In this document: positions 16,569 to 25,413 of the stretch, piece by piece
Position numbering within the stretch: the first letter of the stretch is position 1
Layout of the letters: every line of letters begins with the position of its first letter
From: Streptomyces sp. A3M-1-3
GTDB lineage: Bacteria; Actinomycetota; Actinomycetes; Streptomycetales; Streptomycetaceae
Direction of reading: 5' to 3'
DNA length: 64,000 nt
NCBI RefSeq assembly: GCF_024213665.1
Contig: NZ_JANAVP010000028.1
Coordinates: 1-64,000, forward strand
Position numbers and translations under genes: made by a program
Notes under the pieces: model-generated
Databases searched by the model: none
Told to the model about the DNA's origin: nothing
The model's input: the letters and a program-made list of their open reading frames with translations, nothing else

Positions 16569-17306
16569 TCAGATGCCGCAGCTCGAGGCGGACCAGAAGC
16601 GGCTGCCGCGGTGGTCGAGGTGGGTGTGGTCGCCGTGGCCCGGGTAGCCGGGGCCGAGGATGCCGTTGAAGCCGTGGTTGCGGGCCTGCTTGGCGAGGGT
16701 GCACAGGGAGTGCGGTCCGGCGCCCAGGTCGGCGGCGTCACCGTAGAGATGGCGGCTGTCCGACGCCCCGCCGACCGCGTCGTTGCAGGCGCGGGAGCGG
16801 AAGCCGCTGGTCACGGTGACGGGCTGGTCGCCCAGCGCGTGCCGCAGCGCCTCCAGCTTCCACATGGTGCGCAGGGCGTTGGACTTGGCGGTGGCGGCGC
16901 TCACGGCGCCGCCGGACCAGGTGGAGTTGCAGTCGTTCAGCTCGGCGTACGTGAAGTGGACGGGCGTGCAGTCGTCGTCCTGGAGGGCGTAGAGCTTGCT
17001 GAAGGTGGCGGACCCGGCGACCCCGTCGGCCGCCAGCCCGTACGCGGACTGGAACCGCTTGACGGCGGCGGTGGTGGCGGGCCCGTAGCCACCGTCGGCG
17101 GCCAGCACGGCGCCGTACCCCGGATGGCCGCCGACGCGGATCTGCAGCTGGGTGACGTCGGCGCCGGAGGCGCCCTGGGAGAGGGTGCGGGACCAGGTGT
17201 AGCAACCGTCTGCCTGCGCGCTACCGGCGGTGGCGACGACACCACCCAATGCGACAATCATGACCATGACAAGGCCGGTTGTGCATCTCGCCATACGTCG
17301 GAACAT
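16569..17306 (-). CDS. Secreted peptidoglycan-binding M15-family peptidase
   Basis: A 245-residue exported protein: signal peptide residues 1-32, ending AGSAQA. A PG_binding_1 domain follows (ADGGYGPATTAAVKRFQSAY). The C-terminal peptidase M15_3 domain has SRHLYGDAADL (His and Asp zinc ligands) and HGDHTHLDHR (third His). It resembles zinc D-Ala-D-Ala carboxypeptidases that trim cell-wall stem peptides, as in S. albus G. The ATG follows GGGAGGCCCC. Several Cys residues fit an extracellular disulphide-bonded enzyme. Confidence 0.9.
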   Translation of the reverse strand: MFRRMARCTTGLVMVMIVALGGVVATAGSAQADGCYTWSRTLSQGASGADVTQLQIRVGGHPGYGAVLAADGGYGPATTAAVKRFQSAYGLAADGVAGSATFSKLYALQDDDCTPVHFTYAELNDCNSTWSGGAVSAATAKSNALRTMWKLEALRHALGDQPVTVTSGFRSRACNDAVGGASDSRHLYGDAADLGAGPHSLCTLAKQARNHGFNGILGPGYPGHGDHTHLDHRGSRFWSASSCGI

Positions 17307-17551
17307 GGGGCCTCCCTACCGAGAAAGGGCAACACGGCCGAGACTGACGGCCCACTCGACGCGCGTCAACAGCGCGGCGACAAGGGTCATTTGTTCAACC
17401 AATGGCACCGACGGCAATTCGGATCTCCTGATCGAGATGGCGGCCTTCTCAACGAAGGCCGCCCGCACGGCGGACGTGAGCGCGAAGGTCGACCGGTTCG
17501 TCCGCTTCGCGGGTGACCAATACCACGTGTTGAGCGCGTACACGCGACAGA

Positions 17552-18190
17552 TCAGGCGTTCGGGACCGTCTCGTAGCGCGGCGTGCCCTCTTCCATCTGG
17601 CGCAGGGCGTCCTTGCGGTCCCGCTTCGACAGCCGGTCGATGTACAGGTAGCCGTACAGGTGGTCCGTCTCGTGCTGGAGGCAGCGCGCGAAGTAGCCCG
17701 TGCCCCGCACCTTGATTGCGTTGCCCTCGGCGTCCTGGCCGAGCACCACGGCGTAGTCCGGGCGGGCCAGCGAGGCGTACGCGGTCGGGACCGAGAGGCA
17801 GCCCTCGTTGGAGTCGTCCAGGAGGCGTTGGGCGGCCGGCAGGTCCTCCAGGACAGGGTTGACCACGACACCGGTGTGCCGGACGCCGTCGTCGTCCGGG
17901 CAGTCGTAGACGAAGACCTTGAGATCGACACCGATCTGGTTGGCGGCCAGGCCCACACCCTCGGCGGCCCGCTGGCTGGCGAACATGTCGTCGATCAGCG
18001 CGGCGAGCTTGTCGTCGAACTCGGTGACGTCCTTGCACTCCTTGTGCAGCACCGGGTTGCCGACGACGGTGATCGGGCGGGCGGTGCCACGCGCGCGGTA
18101 GGCCGCCTCGCGCTCCTCGCAGTTCTCGGTGTCCACGACAAACCCGCTGTCGTCCACGCTTGGCTGCTGGTCCGTCTCCTGCTGCGCCAT
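17552..18190 (-). CDS. def: Peptide deformylase
   Basis: Removes the N-formyl group from nascent proteins; about 212 residues from ATG 18190 (a GTG at 18217 would add nine). All three PDF motifs are intact: GVGLAANQIG, EGCLSVP (metal-binding Cys) and HETDHLYG (HExxH-type metal site). A hydrophilic N-terminal extension of about 35 residues precedes the fold, common in actinobacterial deformylases. The 245 bases to the M15 gene hold no other gene I can support. Confidence 0.95.
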   Translation of the reverse strand: MAQQETDQQPSVDDSGFVVDTENCEEREAAYRARGTARPITVVGNPVLHKECKDVTEFDDKLAALIDDMFASQRAAEGVGLAANQIGVDLKVFVYDCPDDDGVRHTGVVVNPVLEDLPAAQRLLDDSNEGCLSVPTAYASLARPDYAVVLGQDAEGNAIKVRGTGYFARCLQHETDHLYGYLYIDRLSKRDRKDALRQMEEGTPRYETVPNA

Positions 18191-18248
18191 GTCCGCCGTA
18201 GGCCTTCCGTAAGTCACGATGTGTGCCCGTACAGCCTAAGGCCAGCGC

Positions 18249-19322
18249 TCAGCAGACTTCCTCGAGATCGCGCCACTCACGGGTGTCCGGACTGTCCGCG
18301 ACCCAGCCGTCGAGCAGCCCGCGCACCAGCCCGGTGGGCGCCGCGATGCCGCACTCGCGCTCGGGAACCCACAGCTCGCCGGCCGTGCGGTGACCGAGCG
18401 GGCCCGGGTGTCCCGGCTCGCTGTGGTCGTGCGGGTCCAGGTGCTCGCCCTCGCCCTCGTCGCTCGGCATCCGGCTCTCCGAGCACAGCCGGCACAGCAG
18501 CCGCACGGACGAGGACCAGTCCTCGGCGGCGAAGCCGGCGTCGGAGGCGAGCTGCTCCAGCGCGTCCCGGTCGTCCTCGGTGGCCGCCTCCAGCAGAACC
18601 ACCCAGGTGGGGACGGGCGAGGGGGCCCACAGCTCGATCTCGTCGAACACCGGGTAGGAGGGTCCGGCGGCGGTGACCCGCTCGCCGTGCGGGACGCCGT
18701 CGTGCAGCACGACCTCGCCCCAGCGCCGCCCGGAGGAGGGCAGCGGGATCGACAGCACCTCTATCCGGGCCGGGTCGAGCCGGCGTCCCCACACGACCTC
18801 GGCCTCGCCCTCGGGCGACAGCCGTACGGCGGCACTGCCCAGCTCCATGCCGACGGGCTCGCCGTTCCCGGCGGACTCGCCGGGAACCTTCAGCCCGTAC
18901 GCCTGCCAGGCCCGGCGCGCCAGCGGCCAGTCCTGGAGGGCGGTGGCGGCGATCCCGACGTTCCACCAGTCGGGGGCGCCGGTCTCCCGGTCCAGGAGTG
19001 CCACGGCGCGCAGGCCGGCCGCACGCGCCTGCTCCCAGTCGTGCCGGAACTTGTGCAGCAGGGCGAGGTTGAACCAGGACTCGGACAGCCAGGGTTCGAG
19101 GTCCGCCGCGCGCGTCAGCAGCGCGCCCGCGTCCTCGTACCGGCCGTCGCCGATCAGCGTGAACGCCCGGTCGGTGGCCTGCCGCCACGAGGCGGAGGGC
19201 CGATGCCGTACCTTCCCGAAGATCCTCACGATTCCCGCCTGCCGGTCCCTACGGTGCAGTCCTGCGGACACCCTCTTCTTCGCATCCAACCATGCCCGGT
19301 TGGACGACCGCTCATTACCCAT
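18249..19322 (-). CDS. TPR-containing protein, function unknown
   Basis: A 357-residue soluble protein. Residues about 45-140 contain two to three tetratricopeptide-like helical pairs (FTLIGDGRYEDAGALLTRA; WFNLALLHKFRHDWEQARAA). The C-terminal 200 residues form a domain I do not recognise, with LLCRLCSESRMP and an Asp/His/Glu-rich stretch EGEHLDPHDH that could bind metal. It starts three bases after the preceding HD gene and is probably the third gene of an operon with the two HD-type membrane proteins. Confidence 0.75.
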   Translation of the reverse strand: MGNERSSNRAWLDAKKRVSAGLHRRDRQAGIVRIFGKVRHRPSASWRQATDRAFTLIGDGRYEDAGALLTRAADLEPWLSESWFNLALLHKFRHDWEQARAAGLRAVALLDRETGAPDWWNVGIAATALQDWPLARRAWQAYGLKVPGESAGNGEPVGMELGSAAVRLSPEGEAEVVWGRRLDPARIEVLSIPLPSSGRRWGEVVLHDGVPHGERVTAAGPSYPVFDEIELWAPSPVPTWVVLLEAATEDDRDALEQLASDAGFAAEDWSSSVRLLCRLCSESRMPSDEGEGEHLDPHDHSEPGHPGPLGHRTAGELWVPERECGIAAPTGLVRGLLDGWVADSPDTREWRDLEEVC

Positions 19323-19325
19323 GGG

Positions 19326-20639
19326 TTACCCAGGCGGGGACTGGGTCAGGCCTCGGGAAAGCACCCGGGCCAGGGCCTCCACGACGGCGGGCTGATAGTC
19401 GTGGCCGGTGCCCAGGCGCAGCTGTTCGAGGGCGTCCAGGGAGCCGCCGAGCCGCCCGGTCCCGGTGCCGGTCCCGCCCACGAGATCGTCGTACGCATTG
19501 ACGGTACGCACGATCCTGGCGGTGAGTGGCTGCTCGCGGTACGGATCGGCCTGCCGCTCCACCACGACCGCGACCTCCGGCGGCACCCCGGTCTGACGTA
19601 CGACGGCGCCGCCCAGCAGTGCGATGCGGCGCTGTTCGACGGCGGGCAGGGGCGCCGTGGCCCCGGCCGGCACCGGGTCCACCAGCGACAGCTGGCCGAT
19701 GTCGTGCATCAGGGCCGCGTACTCCAGCACGGTCAGGTCCGGCTCGGCCAGGCCCAGCTCGCGGCCGACGGCGCAGCTGAGCGCGGCGACCCGGCGGGCG
19801 TGGCCGTGCGGGGTGTATCCGGCGATCTCGGTGGACCGCGCGAGCGAGGTAATGGTCTGCCGGTACGTCGTCCGTACAGCCGCGATACGGCGGAACGACA
19901 GCTGGGTGAGCAGCAGCGGCACGCTGAACACGGGCAGCGCCCAGAGCCCGGCGACGGCCACGCCGAGCGCCATCACCGCCCCGGTGGCACAGATCGCGGA
20001 GCCGACGCCGAGGAGCGCGCGCAACTCGTCGCGGAGCAGGGGGCCGTACGGCCAGCGGGTACGGGCGCGGGCCATCGCGGCGGCGAGTACGGCGTCGCAC
20101 AGGGCGGTGAGGACGAGGATCAGGGCGAGGAAGCCCGCGTAGTACGGGCCGTGGCCGATCCAGTCGCCGAGCTTGCCCGAGTTGTACAGCGGCTGGAAGC
20201 AGACCGCGGCGAACCCCACGCTGAGTACCCGGCGGGAGACATGGTCGAGGGCGGGGCCGCGGCCGAGGGCGACGTGGGGGACGGTGCCGACCAGGGCCGC
20301 CGCGACGACGACGGCGATGATCTGGAGGACGCCGTGGGTGGTCGCGCTGCCCGCGTTCTGGCCGAGCAGGGCGTACGCGAGGGCCCCGGCGGAACCGAGC
20401 GGCGCGGGCTCGCGGTCGCCGGGGGTCTCCCGCCCCCCGCGGCGGGCCAGCTCCCCCACGGTGATGAGCGCGCCGAAGGCGAGCGCGATGCCGGGTTCGG
20501 CGAGGCCGTGCCAGAGCGTCCAGCCGAGCGCGAGCGCGGTGAGCGCGGCGGCGCCGCCATGAACGCCCCCAAGAACAACCCCCGCCCCTCCCACCCCCTT
20601 CAAGCGCCCCACCCCACCGACCAGACCTCGCCCGGCCAT
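19326..20639 (-). CDS. Membrane protein with degenerate HD domain
   Basis: About 437 residues from ATG 20639; a GTG at 20681 would add 14, and neither has a good ribosome site. The N-terminal 250 residues hold several hydrophobic segments. The C-terminal part is HD-like, with GHARRVAALS and ALMHDIGQL. The second HD-GYP signature (HHERxDGSGYP) is absent, replaced by VVVERQADPYREQP, so cyclic-di-GMP hydrolysis is doubtful. The neighbouring 20950-22464 gene is an intact paralogue, suggesting duplication followed by loss of activity or a regulatory role. Confidence 0.78.
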   Translation of the reverse strand: MAGRGLVGGVGRLKGVGGAGVVLGGVHGGAAALTALALGWTLWHGLAEPGIALAFGALITVGELARRGGRETPGDREPAPLGSAGALAYALLGQNAGSATTHGVLQIIAVVVAAALVGTVPHVALGRGPALDHVSRRVLSVGFAAVCFQPLYNSGKLGDWIGHGPYYAGFLALILVLTALCDAVLAAAMARARTRWPYGPLLRDELRALLGVGSAICATGAVMALGVAVAGLWALPVFSVPLLLTQLSFRRIAAVRTTYRQTITSLARSTEIAGYTPHGHARRVAALSCAVGRELGLAEPDLTVLEYAALMHDIGQLSLVDPVPAGATAPLPAVEQRRIALLGGAVVRQTGVPPEVAVVVERQADPYREQPLTARIVRTVNAYDDLVGGTGTGTGRLGGSLDALEQLRLGTGHDYQPAVVEALARVLSRGLTQSPPG

Positions 20640-20875
20640 TCGACGGGAGCGAGCCACTGGACTCTTCCGGCGGCCGACCACCCGCCACCGCCGACTGCGG
20701 CCCGACGCGGGGGGCGCCCGGCTGCGGCCGGCCCCTGGCCCGCTCCGCCCGACCGGCGAGGGTCACTGGTGCGTAGCCCCTCGCCGCCGGCCGCCATCGG
20801 CCCGGCGCGGGTGATGTGCCCTTTGGCGGCTGCCGGCAGGTCGCGGCTGAGCCGCGGGGCGTAGCGGGCGCGGGT

Positions 20876-20929
20876 CTCGGGGGGCCGGGGGCTTGTCCCC
20901 GGTTTCGGGAAGGGGCGGGGCTGGGGAAG
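20876..20929 (+). repeat. Dispersed GC-rich intergenic repeat, copy 1
   Basis: Starts CTCGGGGGGCCGGGGGCTTG and ends GGGGCGGGGCTGGGGAA. An inverted, slightly diverged copy lies at 59650-59702 inside the adnB-like gene. Similar sequences are widespread in Streptomyces genomes, as I recall. It lies in the roughly 310-base gap between the two HD genes, where I see no other feature. Confidence 0.7.
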
Positions 20930-20949
20930 CTTCCTCACCCGGGCCGGGG

Positions 20950-22464
20950 TCACGTCGCTCCGCCATGGCCGGGGCCCGAGACGCCCGTTCGGCTTCGCTC
21001 CGGCACCGCGGTGCCGTCCGCGTCCGCCGACCCGTCCGCCGACCCGTCCGGCGACCCGTCCGGCGGGCGCGATGGCGGGACGTTTCCTCGCGGCGCGGGG
21101 CCCTGCTCCTCCGCCGTTACCGAGGGGTGCCAGCCGTGGCGTTCGATCGCCCGCACGAGCGCCCGTACCATTCGCGCGTCGAACTGCGCGCCCGCGCACC
21201 GTTGCAGCTCCTGCACGGCCGCCTCCACCGGCCGAGCCCGCCGGTACGAGCGGGTCGACGTCATCGCGTCGAACGCGTCGGCGACCGCCACCACCCTGGC
21301 GAACTCCGGGATCTGACGGCCGGACAGGCCGTACGGATAGCCGCTGCCGTCGATCCGTTCGTGGTGGTGCAGGATCGCCGCCCGCGCCTCGCCGAGGAAG
21401 CCGATGCCGCGCACCATCTCGTGCCCGTACTCGGGATGCAGTTCGATGACCCGGCGCTCCGCCGGGGTCAGCGGCCCGTCCTTGCGCAGCAGCCGGGTCG
21501 GTACGCCGAGCTTGCCCACGTCGTGCAGGATCCCGGCGAACCGCAGCACTTCGAGGCGGTCCTCCTCCATGCCCAGCTCGCGGGCGATCATCGTGGACGC
21601 CTGGCCGACGCGCTCGCTGTGGCCGCGCGTGTAGCGGTCCTTGATGTCGACGGCCTGGACCAGCGCGCGGATGGTCGCCTGGTGGGCGGCCCGCTCCCGG
21701 TGGTACTGGGCGAAGACCCAGCAGGAGATGTACATCGGCAGGAGCACGAGCAGTGCCGCGGGCGGCCCGTACGGGCTGCGCCAGAGCACGGCCATCATCA
21801 GGCCGGCCAGCCCGTGCACACAGTGCGGGGCGAGCGAGCGCAGCAGCAGCCCGCGCCAGGCGGTCCGGGCGGGCAGCCGTTCGGCGGTGGCCAGAATGCC
21901 GCCGTCGAGGGCGGTCAGCACCAGGCAGAAGACCAGCACCGCGGCGGCCGCGGGAGCCAGCACGTACGGGAAGTCGGGCGCCAGGCCACCGGGCGGCGTC
22001 AGGCTGCCCGGAGTCAGGCTGCCGGAGGCCGCGTCGCCCGGCGCCAGGTTCCCGCTCACCCCGCCCAGCGCGGACGGGCCGCGCAGCACCCCGTACACCA
22101 GGGCGGCGGCCCACGCGGCGAGCGCGTGCTGTGCCGCGTGCCAGACGCGGCGCACCCACGCGGGGCGCTGCTCGATCCGGCCGGCGAGCGCGCCGGGAAC
22201 CGCGACGAGCGCGGCGGCGGCCGGGGGCAGCAGGAAGACGGCAGCGAGCACCACCGGGAAGAAGGAGCCGATACCGGCCGGTACGCGGTGCCCCATGAAG
22301 GGGCGTATCTTGACCAGCTCGCAGAGGGCGTACAGCGCGCCCAGCAGAGCGACCGCACCCCAGGGGGTGCCGTAACCGGCCGTCAGCGCGGGGGCGGCGC
22401 ACGCGAGGCCGCCCAGCACAGCGCACAGGATGTAGGCGCGCGCCCCCGGCGGAAGTGCCCCCAT
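20950..22464 (-). CDS. HD-GYP domain membrane protein
   Basis: A 504-residue protein with a strong ribosome site (GAGGAGGAG) before ATG 22464. The N-terminal 230 residues carry multiple membrane spans. The C-terminal HD-GYP domain is intact: FAGILHDVGKLGVP, a conserved HPEYGHEMV and HHHERIDGSGYPYGL. Intact HD-GYP proteins hydrolyse cyclic-di-GMP or related cyclic dinucleotides, but the substrate is not proven here. The tail after the domain is Ser/Asp/Gly rich. It lies just downstream of sigR-rsrA on the same strand, 194 bases from rsrA. Confidence 0.88.
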   Translation of the reverse strand: MGALPPGARAYILCAVLGGLACAAPALTAGYGTPWGAVALLGALYALCELVKIRPFMGHRVPAGIGSFFPVVLAAVFLLPPAAAALVAVPGALAGRIEQRPAWVRRVWHAAQHALAAWAAALVYGVLRGPSALGGVSGNLAPGDAASGSLTPGSLTPPGGLAPDFPYVLAPAAAAVLVFCLVLTALDGGILATAERLPARTAWRGLLLRSLAPHCVHGLAGLMMAVLWRSPYGPPAALLVLLPMYISCWVFAQYHRERAAHQATIRALVQAVDIKDRYTRGHSERVGQASTMIARELGMEEDRLEVLRFAGILHDVGKLGVPTRLLRKDGPLTPAERRVIELHPEYGHEMVRGIGFLGEARAAILHHHERIDGSGYPYGLSGRQIPEFARVVAVADAFDAMTSTRSYRRARPVEAAVQELQRCAGAQFDARMVRALVRAIERHGWHPSVTAEEQGPAPRGNVPPSRPPDGSPDGSADGSADADGTAVPERSRTGVSGPGHGGAT

Positions 22465-22658
22465 GGCGCTCTCCTCCTCGTGTGCCTGGGCAAGCCCTCA
22501 CGGGCCACGCCCGTCGGGGCCCGTACAGGTTCGGGAGAATATGCGCGCTGCGGACCTCAAGGGGCCGCATTCTCGGATTGCGCCGTCCGAAGCCCCCGGA
22601 TTAGCACCTTCGAGTGAACGAAGTCGCCTGCCGGGCGCGGGAGTTCATGCGCGGGAGT

Positions 22659-22955
22659 TCATTCCTGGACGGCTGTCACATCGTGATCAGGGATGGCCTG
22701 TCCCGAACGAATCAGTTCGATACGGCCCATGACCTTCGACCGGAGGTCGCTCGGCACGTCGTCGTGACCGCAGCAGCGCTTCACCAGCTTCTTGACCGCC
22801 TGCTCGAGCCCGTACTTCTCCAGGCACGGCGAGCACTCCTCGAAGTGCGATTCGAACTTCGTGCAGTCACTGTCGGGCATCTCGTGGTCGAGGAACTCGT
22901 AGAGATGGTCCAGGACCTCTGAGCAGTCCGTCTCGTGCGGCTCTCCGCAGCTCAT
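22659..22955 (-). CDS. rsrA: Zinc-binding redox-sensing anti-sigma factor RsrA
   Basis: A 98-residue ZAS-family anti-sigma factor that holds SigR inactive until thiol oxidation. The zinc ligands of S. coelicolor RsrA are at identical positions: Cys11, His37, Cys41 and Cys44 (the last three in SHFEECSPC). Cys3 and the Cys61-Cys62 pair are also present. The ATG overlaps the sigR stop as ATGA, so the two proteins are translationally coupled. Disulphide stress releases zinc and SigR, which then activates its own promoter upstream. Confidence 0.96.
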   Translation of the reverse strand: MSCGEPHETDCSEVLDHLYEFLDHEMPDSDCTKFESHFEECSPCLEKYGLEQAVKKLVKRCCGHDDVPSDLRSKVMGRIELIRSGQAIPDHDVTAVQE

Positions 22956-23782
22956 GAGCCCGAGCCTTTCAGGTCGTTCGACTCTCCCGCACCGGCCGGG
23001 ACCAGCCCGCGGTCGCGGGCGTAGTCCTCGAGCATGCCGCGCAGCTGACGGCGGCCCCGGTGCAGGCGGGACATCACCGTACCGATGGGTGTACCCATGA
23101 TGTCCGCGATCTCCTTGTACGCAAAGCCCTCGACATCGGCGAGATAGACCGCGATGCGGAACTCCTCGGGGATCGCCTGCAGGGCTTCCTTCACGTCGGA
23201 ATCCGGCAGGTGGTCCAGCGCCTGCGACTCGGCGGAGCGCAGTCCGGTCGACATGTGCGACTCGGCGCGCGCCAGCTGCCAGTCCTCGATCTCCTCGGCG
23301 GCGCTGCGCTGCGGTTCGCGCTGCTTCTTCCGGTACGAGTTGATGAAGGTGTTGGTCAGAATGCGGTAGAGCCACGCCTTGAGGTTCGTGCCCTCACGGA
23401 ACTGGTGGAAGGACCCGTACGCCTTGGCATACGTCTCCTGCACCAGATCCTCGGCATCCGCCGGATTGCGCGTCATGCGCAGCCCGGCCGAGTACATCTG
23501 GTCGAGGTAGCCGAGGGCGTCCCGCTCGAAGCGCGCGTTACGCTCCGCGGTCGTTTCCTCCGCGCGGCCGTCGTCGGTCCCAGTGACAGGACCCACCTCC
23601 TCCAACACCGTGGTGGGGCCGAGAGCGGACCCACTCGAATCGGAGAATAGTCGACCTTCCGGAGACGGTCCCTGCCGATCCGGTCCGCCCACCCCCGAAA
23701 CGGGGGCGGCCTTCGCCCCAGGCAGCACCGTCCACTCCAGGTCAGCGGCGTGCGGACGGCTGGGGCAGATGGTCGATGCCAT
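22952..23782 (-). CDS. sigR: ECF sigma factor SigR (long sigma-R-prime form)
   Basis: The disulphide-stress sigma factor. Region 2 includes RNPADAEDLVQETYAKAYGS and region 4 FAYKEIADIMGTPIGTVMSR; the core is almost identical to S. coelicolor SigR. Two starts are supported. ATG 23782 follows GAGGAGAGGG and gives 276 residues with a 62-residue N-terminal extension. GTG 23596 gives the classic 214-residue core (MGPVTGTDDG). In S. coelicolor the extended, Clp-degraded sigma-R-prime is made from the stress-induced p2 transcript, and the same layout is present here. The gene overlaps rsrA. Confidence 0.95.
   Translation of the reverse strand: MASTICPSRPHAADLEWTVLPGAKAAPVSGVGGPDRQGPSPEGRLFSDSSGSALGPTTVLEEVGPVTGTDDGRAEETTAERNARFERDALGYLDQMYSAGLRMTRNPADAEDLVQETYAKAYGSFHQFREGTNLKAWLYRILTNTFINSYRKKQREPQRSAAEEIEDWQLARAESHMSTGLRSAESQALDHLPDSDVKEALQAIPEEFRIAVYLADVEGFAYKEIADIMGTPIGTVMSRLHRGRRQLRGMLEDYARDRGLVPAGAGESNDLKGSGS
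23594..23596 (-). other. Internal GTG start for the short SigR form
   Basis: GTG in phase with the longer frame, immediately preceded by TTGGAGGAG. Initiation here yields the stable short sigma-R. The spacing from GGAGG to GTG is unusually short, so efficiency is uncertain. Confidence 0.7.
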
Positions 23783-23830
23783 GCGTTCCCTCTCCTCGTG
23801 CAAGTGCCTCAACGTACGGACGCTTCACAC

Positions 23831-23856
23831 AACAGAGGTCACGCCCTCAACATTCC
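23831..23856 (-). promoter_or_regulatory. Sigma-R autoregulatory promoter (sigRp2)
   Basis: On the minus strand GGAAT (23852-23856) is followed after exactly 18 bases by GTT (23831-23833), matching the sigma-R consensus GGAAT-N18/19-GTT. Transcription would start about 40 bases upstream of the long-form ATG. The promoter overlaps the last codons of the upstream hydrolase gene. Confidence 0.9.
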
Positions 23857-24528
23857 CCGAAGCTTCGCAGGCTCACCCCCCAGCCCGTCGAGCCAGCTCG
23901 CCACACCCTCGGTGATGATCTTCAGGGCCTCCTCCTGGGTGATATCGGCCCGCTTCGGCACGGCGAAGCCGTGATCGGCGTACGGCACCTCCAGCGGCTC
24001 GTGCCCCGCGGGGAACTCGCCGGGCCGCCCGAACGAGTCGTTACCGCCCTGGACGACGAGCGTGGGCACGCCCGCGCCGGTGAGTTCGTCAGCCCGGGAC
24101 TTCTCCGGCCTGCCCGGCGGGTGGAGTGGGAAGCTCAGCGCGAGTACGGCGTACGCGCCCAGCTCGCGCGCCGTACGGCAGGCCACCCGCGCCCCGGCGC
24201 TGCGGCCCCCCGCGACGACCGGCAGCCCGGGCTTGGCCAGCGCGGGCCACAGCCCCCGCCACCCCTCGTCCAGCGTCTTCGGCGCGGGCGCGACCTTCTT
24301 GCCGGCCACTCGCCACGGCTGCTCGACCAGCGCGACGGTCACGCCCCGGGCGGGCAGCGTGGCGGCGAGCGCCTGCAGATCGCGGGCCTGGATCCCGCCG
24401 CCGGCCCCGTGGCTGACGGCGAGCACGAGCCGCGCCTTGCGGGCGGCGGCAGAAACCCAGGTGATCCGGGCCTCGCCCGCGGGCGTCTGAACAGTCTCAA
24501 CGTTCTCAGCAGTCTTGATCCGGCTCAC
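23839..24528 (-). CDS. Alpha/beta hydrolase (KANL3/TEX30-like)
   Basis: A 229-residue protein from GTG 24528, which has AGGA upstream; the longer frame from 24633 has no support. It shows LAVSHGAGGG (oxyanion region), GGRSAGARVA (nucleophile elbow, Ser), QGGNDSFG (Asp) and ADHGFAVP (His), a complete catalytic triad of the alpha/beta-hydrolase family often annotated as dienelactone hydrolase-like. The substrate is unknown. The sigR promoter is embedded in its 3' end, so its transcription may read into sigR. Confidence 0.85.
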   Translation of the reverse strand: MSRIKTAENVETVQTPAGEARITWVSAAARKARLVLAVSHGAGGGIQARDLQALAATLPARGVTVALVEQPWRVAGKKVAPAPKTLDEGWRGLWPALAKPGLPVVAGGRSAGARVACRTARELGAYAVLALSFPLHPPGRPEKSRADELTGAGVPTLVVQGGNDSFGRPGEFPAGHEPLEVPYADHGFAVPKRADITQEEALKIITEGVASWLDGLGGEPAKLRGMLRA

Positions 24529-24565
24529 ACAGCCATCCTGCCGCCTGAAAACCCGGAACGTGCGC

Positions 24566-25381
24566 TCAGAACAGCGTGCCCAGTTCCGGCGCGGCCAGCT
24601 CCTCCAGCAGTTCCGGGCCGTTGTTACGGACATTGCTGACGTCCGTCGAGACCGGATACGCGCGCATCAGGCCCGGCGGGGGCGGCGCCAGCAGCTCACG
24701 CAGGCCGTCCACGTCCGTACGGGCCGGGTCCAGCCAGGCGTCCCAGCGGTCCGGGGTGAGCATCAGCGGCATCCGTGGGTGGATGTCCGCCAGCGCCCGG
24801 GGTCCGTCGGCCGGGGCGACCGCGAGCGGGGACTTCTCCGCCTCGGTCGTGACGACGGTGCACGTCACCCACCAGGCCCGCGGGTGGTCGTCGGGCAGGG
24901 TGCGGTCCCGCCAGAACTCGTACAGGCCGGCCATCGCCATCACGGAACCGTCGGCGGGCGTCACGAAATACGGCTGCTTGCGCGGCCGCTTCTTCTTGCC
25001 CTGCTCCTCCAGCTGCCGCTCGCCCGCCCCCGTGACCCACTCGTAGTAGCCGTCCGCCGGGATGACGCAGCGCCGCTGCGCGAACGGCCGCCGGAAGGAC
25101 GGCTTCTCGTGCAGGGACTCGGCGCGGGCGTTGATCATCCGGGCCGCGCCTTCCGGCGACTTGGACCACGAGGGGACGAGTCCCCACTTCAGCGCCCGCA
25201 GCTGGCGAACCGGACTCGGATCCTCTGCGTCCTTGAGAGGACGCTCGAGAATCGCGAAGACGTCGTTCGTCGGTGCCACGTTCCAGTCGGGGGCCAGGGT
25301 CTCCGTCGGCTCCCACTTCTCGACCTCGAAGACACCGACCAGGTCCTCAGGTTTACGACTCGATGCATACCGTCCGCACAT
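24566..25381 (-). CDS. SRAP (SOS response-associated peptidase) family protein
   Basis: A 271-residue YedK/HMCES-type protein. It begins MCGRYASS: after Met removal Cys2 is the residue that forms a covalent link to abasic sites in single-stranded DNA. Other family motifs are WNVAPTN, MINARAESL (Asn/Arg/Glu) and IPADGYYEW. The C-terminal region has IHPRMPLML with the conserved His. It protects abasic DNA at replication forks. It is divergent from an M50-like gene across a 68-base gap. Confidence 0.94.
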   Translation of the reverse strand: MCGRYASSRKPEDLVGVFEVEKWEPTETLAPDWNVAPTNDVFAILERPLKDAEDPSPVRQLRALKWGLVPSWSKSPEGAARMINARAESLHEKPSFRRPFAQRRCVIPADGYYEWVTGAGERQLEEQGKKKRPRKQPYFVTPADGSVMAMAGLYEFWRDRTLPDDHPRAWWVTCTVVTTEAEKSPLAVAPADGPRALADIHPRMPLMLTPDRWDAWLDPARTDVDGLRELLAPPPPGLMRAYPVSTDVSNVRNNGPELLEELAAPELGTLF

Positions 25382-25413
25382 GAGTGCCACACTGCCACTC
25401 CTGCCCGCCACCG

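Noticed and set aside
23839..24633. Long N-terminal extension of the alpha/beta hydrolase from 24633.
   Set aside because: The added 35 residues are Arg/Trp/Cys-rich without family similarity, and GTG 24528 has a better ribosome site and the expected N-terminus.
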